A DNA stretch of 64,000 nucleotides from Halobacteriales archaeon QS_6_71_20. Lineage in GTDB: Archaea > Halobacteriota > Halobacteria > Halobacteriales > Haloferacaceae. Below, in pieces: positions 1-9,583 of this stretch. The stretch lies in NCBI GenBank assembly GCA_003020945.1, contig PXRU01000006.1, forward strand, positions 16,807-80,806. Reading direction: 5' to 3'. Each line of letters opens with the position of its first letter. The stretch's first letter is position 1. Below the pieces are notes generated by a model that was not told where the DNA came from, made no database searches, and saw nothing but the letters and a program-made list of their open reading frames with translations. The translations under genes were made by a program, and so were the position numbers.

Positions 1-608
1 ACCACGTCTCCCGGGTCGTCGCGCTGCTCGGCGTGTCGACGCCGTCGTTCTGGATCGGCCTGATGTTGATCATCGTCTTCGCGTACCGCCTCGACGTGCT
101 GCCGGCGACGAACCTGATCCTCCCGTGGGCGCCGGTCGGCTCGGTCGACGGCGCCGACAGCCGGGTGGACGTGCTCGCCGCCGCCGGGAGACACCTGCTG
201 TTGCCGACGCTGTCGCTGGGGACGCTCCAGATGGCGGCGCTCACCCGGATCGAGCGCTCCTCGATGCTCGAGGTGCTGGGCCAGGAGTACGTGAAGCTCG
301 CCCGGGCGTACGGCGTCAGCGAGTTCACCATCCTCCGCAAACACGCCTTCCGGAACGCACAGCTCCCGCTGATCACGCTGCTGGGGCTCCAGCTCACAAG
401 CGCCATCGGCGGGGCGGTGTTGACCGAGACGGTGTTCTCCATCAACGGAATGGGCCGGCTCATCATCACCGCGATCAACAACCAGGACTTCGCGCTGGTC
501 ACCGGCACCACGCTGGTGTTCGGGTTCGTGTTCGTGGTCGGCGTGATCGTCACCGACCTCTCGTACGCGTACGTCGACCCGCGCGTCACCTTCGAGGAGG
601 CCGAGTGA
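1..608 (+). CDS. dppB: ABC importer permease, DppB/OppB type (5'-truncated)
   Basis: This is a membrane permease of a peptide/nickel-class ABC importer. The gene begins before the window: the frame is open from base 3, so only about 200 C-terminal codons are present and the GTG at 33 is internal. Hydrophobic segments alternate with the cytoplasmic EAA loop that contacts the ATPase (AYGVSEFTILRKHAFRNA). The ending, with YVDPR shortly before the stop, is typical of the family. The stop lies one base before the next permease gene, so the four transporter genes form one operon. The substrate cannot be read from the sequence; dipeptides, oligopeptides or nickel are possible. The solute-binding protein gene would be expected upstream, outside the window. 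Confidence 0.93.
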   Translation, partial: HVSRVVALLGVSTPSFWIGLMLIIVFAYRLDVLPATNLILPWAPVGSVDGADSRVDVLAAAGRHLLLPTLSLGTLQMAALTRIERSSMLEVLGQEYVKLARAYGVSEFTILRKHAFRNAQLPLITLLGLQLTSAIGGAVLTETVFSINGMGRLIITAINNQDFALVTGTTLVFGFVFVVGVIVTDLSYAYVDPRVTFEEAE

Positions 609-609
609 G

Positions 610-1650
610 ATGGCTACGACACCCGACATCGAGAACGAACCGAGCCCCGACCGGGAGTTCAACGAGGAGCCGGCCGCCGAGCAGCCGAAGGCGCGCGTCG
701 GCTGGCAGTACACGCTGTCGCAGGTGCGCCGGGACCCGACCGCGATGTCCGGCCTCGTGGTCATCGGCGTCGCGACGCTCGTGGCCGTCGTCTCCTTCGT
801 CGACGGCGTCCTCTTCGCGTACCTCGCCGGCTTCGGGGCGTTCGCGAGCCTCGGCGTCGAGCAGTACGCGATCGCGGAGGCGCTGTGGGTGAGCCCGATC
901 GCCGAGACGGGCGCGCCGATCCTCCGCCCGCCGGCGTTTCTCACGAACGAGCTGTACCCGGGGGAGCCGGGGACGCTCGCGCACCCGCTGGGCACCGACC
1001 ACCGGGGGCGCGACCTGCTGGTCCGGCTGTTCTACGGCACCCGGATCGCCATCACCGTCGGCATCGTCTCGACCGGGCTGGCGATGGTGCTCGGGATGGT
1101 CGTCGGCTCCGTCGCCGGCTACTACGGCGGGCTCGTCGACGACGCGCTCATGCGCGGCGCGGAGACGCTGTACGCCATCCCGTTTCTGGTGCTTGTCATC
1201 GTGTTCATGGTGGCGTTCGGCCGCAACCTCACGTTCGCGATGATCGGCGTCGGGGTCGCGACGATCCCGACGTTCGCGCGGCTCATCCGGTCGCGGGTGC
1301 TGTCCGTCCGCGAGGAGGAGTACGTCGACGCCGCCCGCGCGGCCGGCGTCCGCGACCGCAACATCATCATGCGACACGTCATCCCGAACAGCTTCGCGCC
1401 GGTGCTCGTGCAGGCGACGCTGCAGGTCGGCGTCTCGATCCTCATCGTCGCCGGCCTCTCGTTTCTCGGCTACGGCGCCCAGCCGCCGACCCCGTCGTGG
1501 GGACAGATGCTCTCCAACTCCCGCGACTACATGCTGCCGAACCCGTGGTTCAGCATCTGGCCCGGACTCGCGATCCTCGCGACCGTGGTCGGCTTCAACC
1601 TGCTCGGCGACGGCCTGCGAGACGCACTCGATCCGCGGATCAACAACTAA
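610..1650 (+). CDS. dppC: ABC importer permease, DppC/OppC type
   Basis: This is the second permease of the peptide-type importer, 346 residues, slightly longer than usual because of a charged N-terminal tail and an insertion after the first membrane helix. A first helix is visible at about residues 47-70, and five more follow. The EAA loop (EEYVDAARAAGVRDRN) lies about two thirds along. The C-terminus GDGLRDALDPR is characteristic of DppC/OppC. The ATG is one base after the upstream stop, and a purine-rich GAGGAGG about 11 bases upstream could serve as a ribosome site. The stop overlaps the next start (TAATG), which indicates translational coupling with the ATPase gene. The pair with DppB forms the translocation channel. 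Confidence 0.95.
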   Translation: MATTPDIENEPSPDREFNEEPAAEQPKARVGWQYTLSQVRRDPTAMSGLVVIGVATLVAVVSFVDGVLFAYLAGFGAFASLGVEQYAIAEALWVSPIAETGAPILRPPAFLTNELYPGEPGTLAHPLGTDHRGRDLLVRLFYGTRIAITVGIVSTGLAMVLGMVVGSVAGYYGGLVDDALMRGAETLYAIPFLVLVIVFMVAFGRNLTFAMIGVGVATIPTFARLIRSRVLSVREEEYVDAARAAGVRDRNIIMRHVIPNSFAPVLVQATLQVGVSILIVAGLSFLGYGAQPPTPSWGQMLSNSRDYMLPNPWFSIWPGLAILATVVGFNLLGDGLRDALDPRINN

Positions 1651-2846
1651 TGAGCCAGTCAGAGCCACTACTGCGAGTCGAGAACCTGAAGACGCAGTTC
1701 TTCACCGAGGAGGGAACCGTCCGCGCCGTCGACGGCGTGAGCTTCGAGGTCGGGGAGGGCGAACTCGTCGGCCTCGTCGGCGAGTCCGGCGCCGGCAAGT
1801 CCGTCGCCGCCCAGTCGATCATGCGGCTCGTCGAGGAGCCCGGCCGCATCGTCGACGGGACGGTGACGTACAAGGGCCGGACGCTGGTCGACATCGAGCG
1901 CGGTCCCGACGGCGACCTCCGGGAGTCCGAGGCGATGCTCTCCCGGCGGGAGATGCGCACGGACATCCGGGGGACGGAGATCGCGATCATCTTCCAGGAC
2001 CCGATGGAGTCGCTCAACCCGGTGTTCACCGTCGGGGGACAGGTCCGGGAGTTCATCGAACTGAACCGGGACGTCAGCGGCGCCGAGGCCGAGGAGATCG
2101 CGATCGACATGCTCCGGGAGGTGGGGATCCCGGAGCCGGTGAAGCGGTACGACGAGTACCCCCACCAGTTCTCCGGCGGGATGCGCCAGCGGGTCCTCAT
2201 CGCGATGGCGCTGGCGTGCGAGCCGAGCCTCATCATCGCCGACGAGCCGACGACCGCCCTCGACGTCACCGTCGAGGGACAGATCCTCGACCTCGTCGAC
2301 GACCTCCAGGAGAAGTACGACACCGCGTTCGTCTGGGTCACCCACGATATGGGCGTCGTGGCGGAGATCTGCGACAGCGTCAACGTGATGTACCTCGGCG
2401 AGGTGATCGAGCAGGCCGACGTCGACGACCTGTTCCACGACACGAAACACCCGTACACCCGGGCGCTGCTCCGCTCGATCCCCAGACCCGATCGGACCGT
2501 GGAGTCGCTGGACCCGATCGGCGGGGTGATGCCGGAGGCGATCAACCCGCCGTCCGGCTGCCGGTTCCACACCCGCTGTCCGGACGCCCGGGAGGTGTGC
2601 AGGGAGGTCCACCCGACGCACGCGCCCCCCGAGGAGGGGGCCGACGCCGCCGGAGCGGGAAACGACGGAGCCCGACCCGCCGACGCGGCACGAGCCGCCG
2701 AGGCCGACGGGCGTCAGCCCCACCTCGTCTCCTGCGTGAAGTACGAGTCGGTCGGCTACGAGCACAGCGAGTCGCTGGAGGCGGAGGCGACCGGCGCGTT
2801 CGCCGGCGGGCTGGCGGAGATGCGCGGGGGTGAGCGGGATGAGTGA
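1650..2846 (+). CDS. dppD: ABC importer ATPase, DppD/OppD type
   Basis: This is an ATP-hydrolysing subunit of the peptide importer, 398 residues. Walker A is GESGAGKS at residues 44-51, the ABC signature FSGGM is near 173, and Walker B ([12 protein letters not shown]) is near 194-205. The C-terminal oligopeptide/dipeptide domain follows, with its cysteine pattern ([16 protein letters not shown]), and is interrupted by an acidic, alanine-rich linker before the last cysteine (VSCVKYE). It works as a heterodimer with the downstream DppF-type ATPase on the cytoplasmic face of the two permeases. The start overlaps the dppC stop by one base and the end overlaps dppF by eight bases, so expression is coupled. 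Confidence 0.96.
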   Translation: MSQSEPLLRVENLKTQFFTEEGTVRAVDGVSFEVGEGELVGLVGESGAGKSVAAQSIMRLVEEPGRIVDGTVTYKGRTLVDIERGPDGDLRESEAMLSRREMRTDIRGTEIAIIFQDPMESLNPVFTVGGQVREFIELNRDVSGAEAEEIAIDMLREVGIPEPVKRYDEYPHQFSGGMRQRVLIAMALACEPSLIIADEPTTALDVTVEGQILDLVDDLQEKYDTAFVWVTHDMGVVAEICDSVNVMYLGEVIEQADVDDLFHDTKHPYTRALLRSIPRPDRTVESLDPIGGVMPEAINPPSGCRFHTRCPDAREVCREVHPTHAPPEEGADAAGAGNDGARPADAARAAEADGRQPHLVSCVKYESVGYEHSESLEAEATGAFAGGLAEMRGGERDE

Positions 2847-4119
2847 CGACGTCCTGCTCCGGGTCGAGGACCTCACCAAACACTTCAGCCAGTCGAGCGG
2901 CATCCTCGATACGTTCCTCTCGAAGCCGTCCGTCAGGGCCGTCGACGGCGTCTCCTTCGACATCCGGGAGGGGGAGACGCTCGGCCTCGTGGGCGAGTCC
3001 GGCTGCGGGAAGTCGACGCTCGCGCGGACCGTGCTGCGGCTGCTGGACCCGACCGACGGCGCGGTGTACTTCAAGGGGGAGAACCTCGCGGAGCTGTCGG
3101 GGGGCGACCTCCGGCGACAGCGCCGCGACATGCAGATGATCTTCCAGGACCCCCAGTCGAGCCTCGACCCCCGGATGAAGGTCGGGCCGATCGTCGAGGA
3201 GCCGATGAAGGCACACGGGCTGTACGAGGGCGAGCGCGAGGCTCGCGTGCGGGAGCTGCTGGAGAAGGTGGGACTCGACCCTCACCACTACAACCGCTAC
3301 CCCCACCAGTTCTCCGGGGGCCAGCGCCAGCGCATCAACCTCGCGCGTGCGCTCGCGGTGAACCCCGAGTTCATCGTCTGCGACGAGCCGGTGTCCGCGC
3401 TGGACGTGTCGATCCAGGCGCAGGTGCTGAACACGATGCGGGAGCTTCAAGAGGAGTTCGGCCTCACGTACCTGTTCATCGCACACGACCTGAGCGTCAT
3501 CCGCCACATCGCCGACCGCGTCGCCGTGATGTACCTGGGCAACGTCGTCGAGCTGGCGGAGACCGAGGAGCTGTTCGAGAACCCGCAACACCCCTACACC
3601 GACGCGTTGCTTGAGTCGATCCCGGTGCCCGACCCCCGCGCCGACGGGGTGCGCGGCGTGCTCGACGGCGACGTCCCGTCGCCGATCGATCCGCCCTCGG
3701 GCTGTCGCTTCCGGACGCGCTGTCCGGATCTCATCCGGCCGACGGAGTACGAGATGGACGCGGCGACGTGGGACGCCGTGCTGGCGTTCAGCCGGGCGGT
3801 GGAGCGCCGCAGCTTCGAGGCGCCCGACCGCCCGACCGTGCGCCGACAGTTCTTCGGGGACGGGCTCCCCGGAGGCGACGTCGGCGGGCACGTCGAGCGG
3901 GCGATCGACGAGGTGCTCGCCGACGAGTGGGACGCCGCCGCCGACCGGCTCACTGAGGCGTTCGAGGAGCCCAGCATCTGTGCGCGCGAGGAGCCGAGCT
4001 ACACGGTCGAGCCGCGGTACGGCACCGACGAACACCGGGCCGACTGTCACCTCCACCGGGACGACACGCCGTCGCCGGAGCGCGTCGACGGCGAGGACCC
4101 CGCGACCGCCGACGACTGA
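2839..4119 (+). CDS. dppF: ABC importer ATPase, DppF/OppF type
   Basis: This is the second ATPase of the importer, 426 residues from the ATG at 2839; a GTG nine bases earlier is an alternative start. Walker A GESGCGKS lies near residue 52, followed by the Q-loop ([13 protein letters not shown]), the signature FSGGQRQR and Walker B ([12 protein letters not shown]). The C-terminal oligopeptide domain starts with CRFRTRCPD, then carries an insertion of about 95 residues before the closing Cys-Glu-Pro and His-Cys-His elements. DppF proteins of haloarchaea often carry long linkers here, so this is a length variation and not damage. It ends the operon; nothing on the same strand follows closely. 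Confidence 0.95.
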   Translation: MSDDVLLRVEDLTKHFSQSSGILDTFLSKPSVRAVDGVSFDIREGETLGLVGESGCGKSTLARTVLRLLDPTDGAVYFKGENLAELSGGDLRRQRRDMQMIFQDPQSSLDPRMKVGPIVEEPMKAHGLYEGEREARVRELLEKVGLDPHHYNRYPHQFSGGQRQRINLARALAVNPEFIVCDEPVSALDVSIQAQVLNTMRELQEEFGLTYLFIAHDLSVIRHIADRVAVMYLGNVVELAETEELFENPQHPYTDALLESIPVPDPRADGVRGVLDGDVPSPIDPPSGCRFRTRCPDLIRPTEYEMDAATWDAVLAFSRAVERRSFEAPDRPTVRRQFFGDGLPGGDVGGHVERAIDEVLADEWDAAADRLTEAFEEPSICAREEPSYTVEPRYGTDEHRADCHLHRDDTPSPERVDGEDPATADD

Positions 4120-4201
4120 GCCGCCGCGGCCGTCGGCGCGAGCGCCGTCCGCCCCCGAGGCCGGCGAGAGCGAGCGCCCGGGGACGCGGTCGCCGACCCC
4201 G

Positions 4202-4681
4202 TCACTCGATCCGGATCGTGGTCGTGGCCGCCGGCCGCTCCGCCGGCGTGCCGACGAACGCGCGGATCTCGTGGTCGCCGCGGTCCAGCGGGAGCGACCG
4301 GACGCCGTCCTCGCGCACCCGCTTCACGCGACCGTCCCACGTCCACGCGAACCGCTTCCGCTCGCGGGCCCGGAAGGCCAACTCGCCGTCGCCGCCGGGA
4401 CCCAGCCGCGGCTCGTCGCTGGCCTCAAGCAGGCCGTCCACCTCCCACCCCCAGCGCCGCCGGGTCGACGTGCCGACCGAGACGGGCACCGGGAGCCGGT
4501 TACGGATCGCGACGCGGACCCGGACCGGGTCGCCGGGGGCGTACGACTCCCGGTCGGTCGACACGGAGATCGCGATCGCGCGCCGAACCAGCGCCGTCGG
4601 GAGCAGGCGCGCGACCGCCGCACCGAGGGGGTCGCGGGTGCCGTCGAAGCCGAGCCGGTCGGTGCGTCGTCGCCGTGGCAC
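4202..4681 (-). CDS. Haloarchaeal beta-sandwich hypothetical protein
   Basis: A 159-residue protein with a GTG start. The first 35 residues are basic and hydrophobic. The rest reads as a single all-beta domain with the pattern seen in intracellular proteinase-inhibitor-like or immunoglobulin-like folds: DRESYAPGDPVRVRVAIRNR, then RFAWTWDG and a closing strand TTTIRIE. There is no signal peptide and no catalytic motif. It lies convergent to the ABC operon and about 100 bases downstream of the gamma-glutamyltransferase gene on the same strand. I do not recognise a function. The reading frame is supported by haloarchaeal codon usage (GC-rich third positions) and by a coherent beta pattern. Confidence 0.7.
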   Translation of the reverse strand: MPRRRRTDRLGFDGTRDPLGAAVARLLPTALVRRAIAISVSTDRESYAPGDPVRVRVAIRNRLPVPVSVGTSTRRRWGWEVDGLLEASDEPRLGPGGDGELAFRARERKRFAWTWDGRVKRVREDGVRSLPLDRGDHEIRAFVGTPAERPAATTTIRIE

Positions 4682-4783
4682 ACCGGCGTGTTCGCGCGCC
4701 GCGGCTTCGGTCTGTCGGTCGTCGCGACCGTCGCGACCGTCGCGACCGTCGCGCCGGCCCCGAGCGACCGACGGCGCCCCTGC

Positions 4784-6523
4784 TCAGTACCCCTGGGCGT
4801 TGCCGTCCTTGCGGGGCTCGGTCGCGCCCGAGAGCACGCCGTCGGCGTTGCGGACGATCTGGGCGCCGCCGAACCGCGTCGGCGGGAGCGTCCGCACGTC
4901 GTGGCCCCGCCGCGAGAGCTTCGCGGCGACGTGGGAGTCGAACTGCGGCTCCAGCGCGAGGCTTCCCTCCTCCCGGTAGCGCCACCGCGCCGCGTCCAGC
5001 GACGCCTGCAGCGGCATGCCGTAGTCGACGAGGTTGGAGATCACCTGGACGTGGCCCTGCGGCTGCATATAGCCGCCCATCACGCCGAAGGCGGCCCAGT
5101 CGTCGGCGGCGTCGTCGGGCGCCAGGTCGACAAGCCCCGGGATCAGCGTGTGGAACGGCCGCTTGCGCGGCGCGAGCGCGTTCGGGTGGTCGGGGTCCAG
5201 CGAGAACGACGCCCCGCGGTTCTGCAGGGCGATCCCCGTGTCGCCGGCGACCAGTCCGGAGCCGAAGCCGGCGAACCGGGAGTTGATGAACGAGACGACG
5301 TTCCCCTCGTCGTCGGCGACGCACAGCAACACCGTGTCGGCGTCCTCCGCGTGCGCGTCGGGCACGCCGAAGCTCACGTCGTCGTTGCACGCCTCGCCGA
5401 CCCGCTCGGCCCGCCGCGCGGCCCACTCCTTCGATCCGAGAGGCGGATGCTGCTCGAACTCCGGGTCGGTGATGTAGCGGTGGCCGTCGTGGAACGCCAG
5501 CTTCAGCGCCTCCGAGAGGTAGTGGACCCGCTCGGGGGAGTCGTAGTCGTGCTCGCCGGCGCCCAGTTCCTCGGCGACGTTGAGCGCCTCCAGCGCGATG
5601 AGCCCCTGGTTGTTGGGCGGGAGCTCGTACACCTCCGCGCCGTTGTACGTCGTCGAGACGGGGTCGAGGAACTCCGGCTCGAACGCCGCGAGGTCGTCGG
5701 TCGTGAGGAAGCCGCCGTGCTCCCGCACCTCCGCGGCGATCCGTTCGCCGATCTCCCCCTCGTACACCACGTCGGCGCCCTCCTCGGCGATACGGCGCAT
5801 CGACTCCCCCAGCTCCGGTAGCGTCACGTGTTGTCCCACGTCGGGCGCCTCGCCGTCGAAGAGGTACGCCTCCCGGGCGTGGTCGGTCTCGAACAGCTCC
5901 TCGCCGTGTCGCCACTGCGCGGAGACGACCTCCGAGACGGGGTAGCCGTCGACCGCGTAGCGGATCGCCGGCCGCAGGAGCTCGGACAGCGACATCTCGC
6001 CGAAGCGGTCGGCGGTCGCCTCCCACCCGCGGGCGGTCCCGGGGACGGTGACGGCGTGGGGACCCGTGTCGGGCATCTCGGCGTCGGCGGGGTCGACCCC
6101 CTCCGTCGTCGCGACCGCGTCGCGGACGGCGTCGATCGTCGCGTCGGCCGGGGCGGGGCCGCACGACCGCATCGCGCCCACCTCGCCGTCGGCGGTCCGG
6201 TACAGCGCGAACACGTCGCCGCCCAGCCCCGTCGACGTGGGTTCGACGACGTTGAGCGCGGCGGCCGTCGCCACCGACGCGCCGGCGGCCGGCGCGCTTG
6301 CCCCCTGCGTGAGGGAAAAGCTGTCACCGAATATATCCGGAGAACCGGCTTTGCCGACGGGGCCGCTTCCTCCCGGGGTGATCGCCGTGCGTTCGCGCGG
6401 AGACGCCCGCGGGGCCGGCGTTCGGCGTCGGCGTCGCTCGCCCTCGCCGCCGCCTCCGGTACAGCCGGCGAGGCCGCTCAACCCCGCCGCCCCGAGCGGG
6501 GCGGCGGTCGTCCGGCGATCCAC
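4784..6523 (-). CDS. ggt: Gamma-glutamyltransferase family lipoprotein (Ntn hydrolase)
   Basis: An Ntn-hydrolase of the gamma-glutamyltranspeptidase family, which cleaves gamma-glutamyl bonds (for example in gamma-glutamylcysteine) outside the membrane. The core runs from ATAAALNVVEPTSTGLGGD to the C-terminus. The autoprocessing Thr lies in DADTVLL, near residue 397, followed by GFGSGLV and the FSLDPDHPNALAP segment. I chose the GTG at 6523 because it yields a short signal, DRR then LAGC, i.e. a twin-arginine-type lipobox; a TTG at 6595 is the upstream alternative. The stretch between the lipobox and ATAAALN is Arg/Pro-rich. It lacks the usual family segment ending in GGNAVDAAV, so the N-terminus may be altered. 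The gene is divergent from the regulator at 6619. Confidence 0.88.
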   Translation of the reverse strand: MDRRTTAAPLGAAGLSGLAGCTGGGGEGERRRRRTPAPRASPRERTAITPGGSGPVGKAGSPDIFGDSFSLTQGASAPAAGASVATAAALNVVEPTSTGLGGDVFALYRTADGEVGAMRSCGPAPADATIDAVRDAVATTEGVDPADAEMPDTGPHAVTVPGTARGWEATADRFGEMSLSELLRPAIRYAVDGYPVSEVVSAQWRHGEELFETDHAREAYLFDGEAPDVGQHVTLPELGESMRRIAEEGADVVYEGEIGERIAAEVREHGGFLTTDDLAAFEPEFLDPVSTTYNGAEVYELPPNNQGLIALEALNVAEELGAGEHDYDSPERVHYLSEALKLAFHDGHRYITDPEFEQHPPLGSKEWAARRAERVGEACNDDVSFGVPDAHAEDADTVLLCVADDEGNVVSFINSRFAGFGSGLVAGDTGIALQNRGASFSLDPDHPNALAPRKRPFHTLIPGLVDLAPDDAADDWAAFGVMGGYMQPQGHVQVISNLVDYGMPLQASLDAARWRYREEGSLALEPQFDSHVAAKLSRRGHDVRTLPPTRFGGAQIVRNADGVLSGATEPRKDGNAQGY

Positions 6524-6618
6524 GACGGAACCGCTCAGCGCGTCGGTGGACTCGTCCGATGCCGTACGGGGCTGATATACAGTAACAAAGTTCAATACGA
6601 CCCAAATGAATTCGGTGT

Positions 6619-7353
6619 ATGGTCGCGAACGGCGCTGAGGAGGGATCCGAACGGCCGATGCGGGAGGTGACGCTTCGGATCAGGCACAACGGGCAGCCGG
6701 AGTGTGAGGTGTCCGCGCGGTATCCGAGCGTGACGATGCGCTCCATCTCCTCGATGACGGGGCGGACGGCCGAGCGCAAGCGGATCATCGAGGTGAGCGG
6801 CGACCCCGACGAGGTGGCCGCGTTCATCGACGACTTCCGCGACGGCGACCCGATCGTCGCCGCCGACCCGGTGACGCCGCTGGGCGAGCCGACGGTGCTC
6901 GCCGCGATCACGTTCAACGCCGAGGAGTGGGACAGCATCGGCGAGCAGTTCGCCAAGCTCGGGCTCCACTACCGCACCGGTACCGTCATCAACGACGGCT
7001 GGGAGCGCTGGACGCTGTACCTGGAGGCCGACGACGACCTCTCGTCGGTCATCCGGGCCGTCGAGGCGAACGGCAACGACGTCGAGCTGGTCCGTCAGGT
7101 GGAGATGGCCGACGTCGAGCCCTCCTCGCGGTTCGAGACCGTCGGCGCGCTCCACGAGCTCACCCGGCGCCAGCGCGAGGCGCTTTCGGCGGCGATCGGG
7201 GCGGGCTACTACGGCCACGAGAAGGACGCCGGCGTCGAGGACGTCGCCGACGAGCTCGGCATCGGGACGACGACGGCCTGGGAACACCTCGCGCGCGCCG
7301 AGGGGAAGGTGATGGACGACCTCGGCCGGCTGCTCGACGGCGGCGGCGGCTGA
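6619..7353 (+). CDS. Bacterio-opsin activator-type HTH transcription regulator
   Basis: A 244-residue DNA-binding regulator of the haloarchaeal Bat/HTH-10 family. An N-terminal beta-rich sensor-like region (about residues 14-165, starting MREVTLRIRHNG) is followed by the diagnostic C-terminal helix-turn-helix: LTRRQREALSAAIGAGYY, then VADELGIGTTTAWEHLARAE at about 205-225. The ATG at 6619 fits a leaderless transcript with an AT-rich CAATA element about 27 bases upstream; the internal ATG at 6658 would give a protein starting exactly at the conserved domain. It is divergently arranged with the gamma-glutamyltransferase gene, so control of that neighbour is possible but not shown. No ligand can be inferred. 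Confidence 0.9.
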   Translation: MVANGAEEGSERPMREVTLRIRHNGQPECEVSARYPSVTMRSISSMTGRTAERKRIIEVSGDPDEVAAFIDDFRDGDPIVAADPVTPLGEPTVLAAITFNAEEWDSIGEQFAKLGLHYRTGTVINDGWERWTLYLEADDDLSSVIRAVEANGNDVELVRQVEMADVEPSSRFETVGALHELTRRQREALSAAIGAGYYGHEKDAGVEDVADELGIGTTTAWEHLARAEGKVMDDLGRLLDGGGG

Positions 7354-7379
7354 CCGGCGCCGACGCGGCGACCCGGCCC

Positions 7380-8729
7380 TCAGTCGAGGTCGTCGTACGG
7401 CCAGCGCCCGCCCTTCCGGAGCTCCCGTTCGTACCCCTCGTCGATCGCCTCGCGCGTCTCCGCGCGCGTCCGCGGCGGCGTCTCCACCTCCTCGGCGGCG
7501 AAGCGCGCGACCGCCTCGGCGACCTGGACGGCCACGTCCCGGACGTCGCGGGAGTCGAGCTTGTCGAGCGTGTCGGCGTGCGTGTGCCCCCACCCCCGGC
7601 CGGACTGTTCTGAGGTAGTCGAGACCATGACCGCGGGGACGCCCTCCTGGACGAACGCCCACTGATCGCCGTGGGGCGAGACCGTGTCGTCGGCCGACAG
7701 CGTCGCGTCGAGGTCGTTCGTCACCGCCGAGAACACCGACGCCATCGAGTCGAACCCGTTCGTCCCCACCCGGAGGTTCCGGGAGTTGGCCGCGCCGTCG
7801 AGGTTGACGACACACTTCGTGTCGTCCAGGTCGGTCGTCCCCGCGCAGTGGTACGCCCCCCACAGGCCGATCTCCTCGGAGCCGAAGGTGACGAGGCGGA
7901 CCCGGCGGTCCAACTCCACGTCGTCGCGGGCGAGAAGCCGGCCCACCTCCGCGACGAGCGCGGAGCCGGCGCCGTTGTCGTTGGCGCCGTCGGCGATGTC
8001 GTGGGCGTCGACGTGTGCGGTGAGGAGCACGTGCTCGTCCGTGTCCGGGCCGATCGCCGCCTCGACGTTCACCGAGGTCGTCGGCTCGTTGCGACAGTCG
8101 ACCGAGACCGTCGCCTCACACCCCTCCTCCGCGTAGCGCGCGAGCCGCTTGCCGACCTCACAGGAGACGCCGACCGCGGGGATCGGCCCGGGGCGCTCGT
8201 GGTAGCCGACCTCGCCGGTCGGGGGGAGCGAGCCGTCGAGGTGGTTGCGGAAGACGAACGCGCTCGCGCCGTGTTCGGCGGCGGTGACGTACTTCTCCAT
8301 CCGGTGGATCCAGCGGTCGACGTCCTCGGGCGTCGACGACGACGCCATCGCGATCGCGCCGTCCAGCTCGTCGCTTCGCCGCCGGAACGCCTCGTCGGTG
8401 CCGTCGCCCACGTCGACGACGCGGCCGGTCGCCTCCCCCGACGGACAGCCCGGGAGCGCGAGCACGTCCTGGTGCCCGTCGTGGACCCGCTCGCGGGGCT
8501 CGTGGATCGTCAGCGAGGAGTCGCCGCGCCACCAGCCGGGGATCTCGAACTCCTCGATCCGGGCGTTCCGGGCGCCCGCCCGCTCGAACGCCCCGCGGAC
8601 GACCGCGGCGCCCGCCCGCTCTCCCTCCTGGCCGGCCATCCGGCTGCCCACGTCGACGAGGTCGGTGAGCACCCCCCACGCGAACCCGCTCGTCTGTGCG
8701 TCGCCGACCGCCGCGTTCGTCAGTCGCAT
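7380..8729 (-). CDS. M28-family zinc peptidase
   Basis: A 449-residue zinc aminopeptidase-like protein with a PA-type insertion. Metal ligands of the two-zinc M28 site are visible in order: His and Asp in AHVDAHDIADGANDNGAG, Glu-Glu in FGSEEIGLWGA, Asp in NLDGAAN, and His in WGHTHADTLDK. There is no signal peptide, so a cytoplasmic role in peptide turnover is likely. It starts with ATG (MRLTNAAV). It is clearly paralogous to the peptidase at 31847-33175, sharing RMEKxxxAAxxGAxAFVFxNH and the GWGHTHADT segment. It is convergent with the upstream regulator gene, with 26 bases between their ends. Confidence 0.93.
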   Translation of the reverse strand: MRLTNAAVGDAQTSGFAWGVLTDLVDVGSRMAGQEGERAGAAVVRGAFERAGARNARIEEFEIPGWWRGDSSLTIHEPRERVHDGHQDVLALPGCPSGEATGRVVDVGDGTDEAFRRRSDELDGAIAMASSSTPEDVDRWIHRMEKYVTAAEHGASAFVFRNHLDGSLPPTGEVGYHERPGPIPAVGVSCEVGKRLARYAEEGCEATVSVDCRNEPTTSVNVEAAIGPDTDEHVLLTAHVDAHDIADGANDNGAGSALVAEVGRLLARDDVELDRRVRLVTFGSEEIGLWGAYHCAGTTDLDDTKCVVNLDGAANSRNLRVGTNGFDSMASVFSAVTNDLDATLSADDTVSPHGDQWAFVQEGVPAVMVSTTSEQSGRGWGHTHADTLDKLDSRDVRDVAVQVAEAVARFAAEEVETPPRTRAETREAIDEGYERELRKGGRWPYDDLD

Positions 8730-8875
8730 GCCACGGGGTTCGACGCGTCGCCCTTGAGTCTCCGGATCGCGGACGATTCCGGGCGGACGTCGGCGACGCG
8801 TCGACGGCGCGATCCCCGATTCCCGCGCGAGCGTGACGACAGATTCATGTGGCGTGGTACCGAATCCCGCAAGAT

Positions 8876-9166
8876 ATGCCCCAGTCGACGAGTCTGTCCG
8901 ACGCCGACGAGCGAGTGCTGCGCCACCTCGAACGGGCGGGCGCGGACTACCCCGCGCTCGTCGCCGCCAACACGGGGCTCCACATCCCGCTGGTCGAGCG
9001 GCGCGTGGCGGCGTTGGCCGACCGGGGACTCGTCGAGGCGGCGACGGCCGAGGAGATCTACCGCGTCACCGATGCCGGCCGCCGCGCGCTCGCCCCCGAC
9101 TCGACGGCCGCCGACGACGCGGCGCCGGCGTCGACCGCCACCGACGGCGGACACCTCGACGAGTAG
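8876..9166 (+). CDS. Small winged-helix protein
   Basis: A 96-residue protein from the ATG at 8876; a GTG 27 bases earlier is less likely. Residues 7-70 form a winged helix: a helix around LSDADERVLRHLERAG, a helix-turn-helix (YPALVAANTGLHIPLVERRVAALADRGLVE) and a wing ending in IYRVTDAGRRAL. The last 25 residues are an acidic, Ala/Thr-rich tail. It resembles the many single-domain MarR/ArsR-like haloarchaeal proteins. A DNA-binding role is inferred from the fold only; the target is unknown. It is divergent from the M28 peptidase gene, with 146 bases between the starts. Confidence 0.8.
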   Translation: MPQSTSLSDADERVLRHLERAGADYPALVAANTGLHIPLVERRVAALADRGLVEAATAEEIYRVTDAGRRALAPDSTAADDAAPASTATDGGHLDE

Positions 9167-9583
9167 CCGGCGTCGGTCACATCGCGTGTTCCGGTCGAGC
9201 GCCGAGCGCGGTCGTCCCGCTCACTCCGTCATCGCCGCTCGGTCCGGCCGGGCGGTGACGCTGCGGGTCGCATGGCTCCCCGCTCGGGTGGCGGGGGCTC
9301 CCGTCGGTCGCCCTCGCTCCGTGCGGTGCGCGGCTCGACCCTGGACCTCGCCGCGGCTCATCGAGGTCTCGCTTCGCTCGACCTCGCTTCTGCTCGCGGG
9401 TCGCATGGCTCCCCGCTCGGGCGACGAGGACTCCCGTCGGTCGCCCTCGCTCCGTGCGGTGCGCGGCTCGGCCCCGGACCTCGCCGCGGCTCATCGAGGG
9501 CTCGCTTCGCTCGCCCTCGCTCCTGCTCGCGAGTCGCACGGCTCCCCGCTCTGATGACGAGGGCTCGCTTCGCTCGCCCTCGC
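9167..9583. repeat. Tandem repeat of 133-bp units in an intergenic gap
   Basis: This gap holds no convincing gene. Bases 9265, 9398 and 9531 each begin the same motif (GGGTCGCATGGCTCCCCGCT, with small changes), spaced exactly 133 bases apart, so there are two full units and the start of a third. Each unit carries phrases such as CTCGCTTCGCTCG that read similarly on both strands. Open frames on both strands here are repeat translations, not genes. No transposase or terminal inverted repeats are seen. Confidence 0.85.

Noticed and set aside
125..892. Long Arg-rich frame overlapping the permease genes
   Set aside because: GC-rich DNA opens shadow frames; composition is arginine-rich with no domain, and the permease frame is certain.
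4500..6164. Long reverse frame within the gamma-glutamyltransferase gene
   Set aside because: Arg/Gly-rich shadow with no domain; the family motifs are all in the chosen frame.
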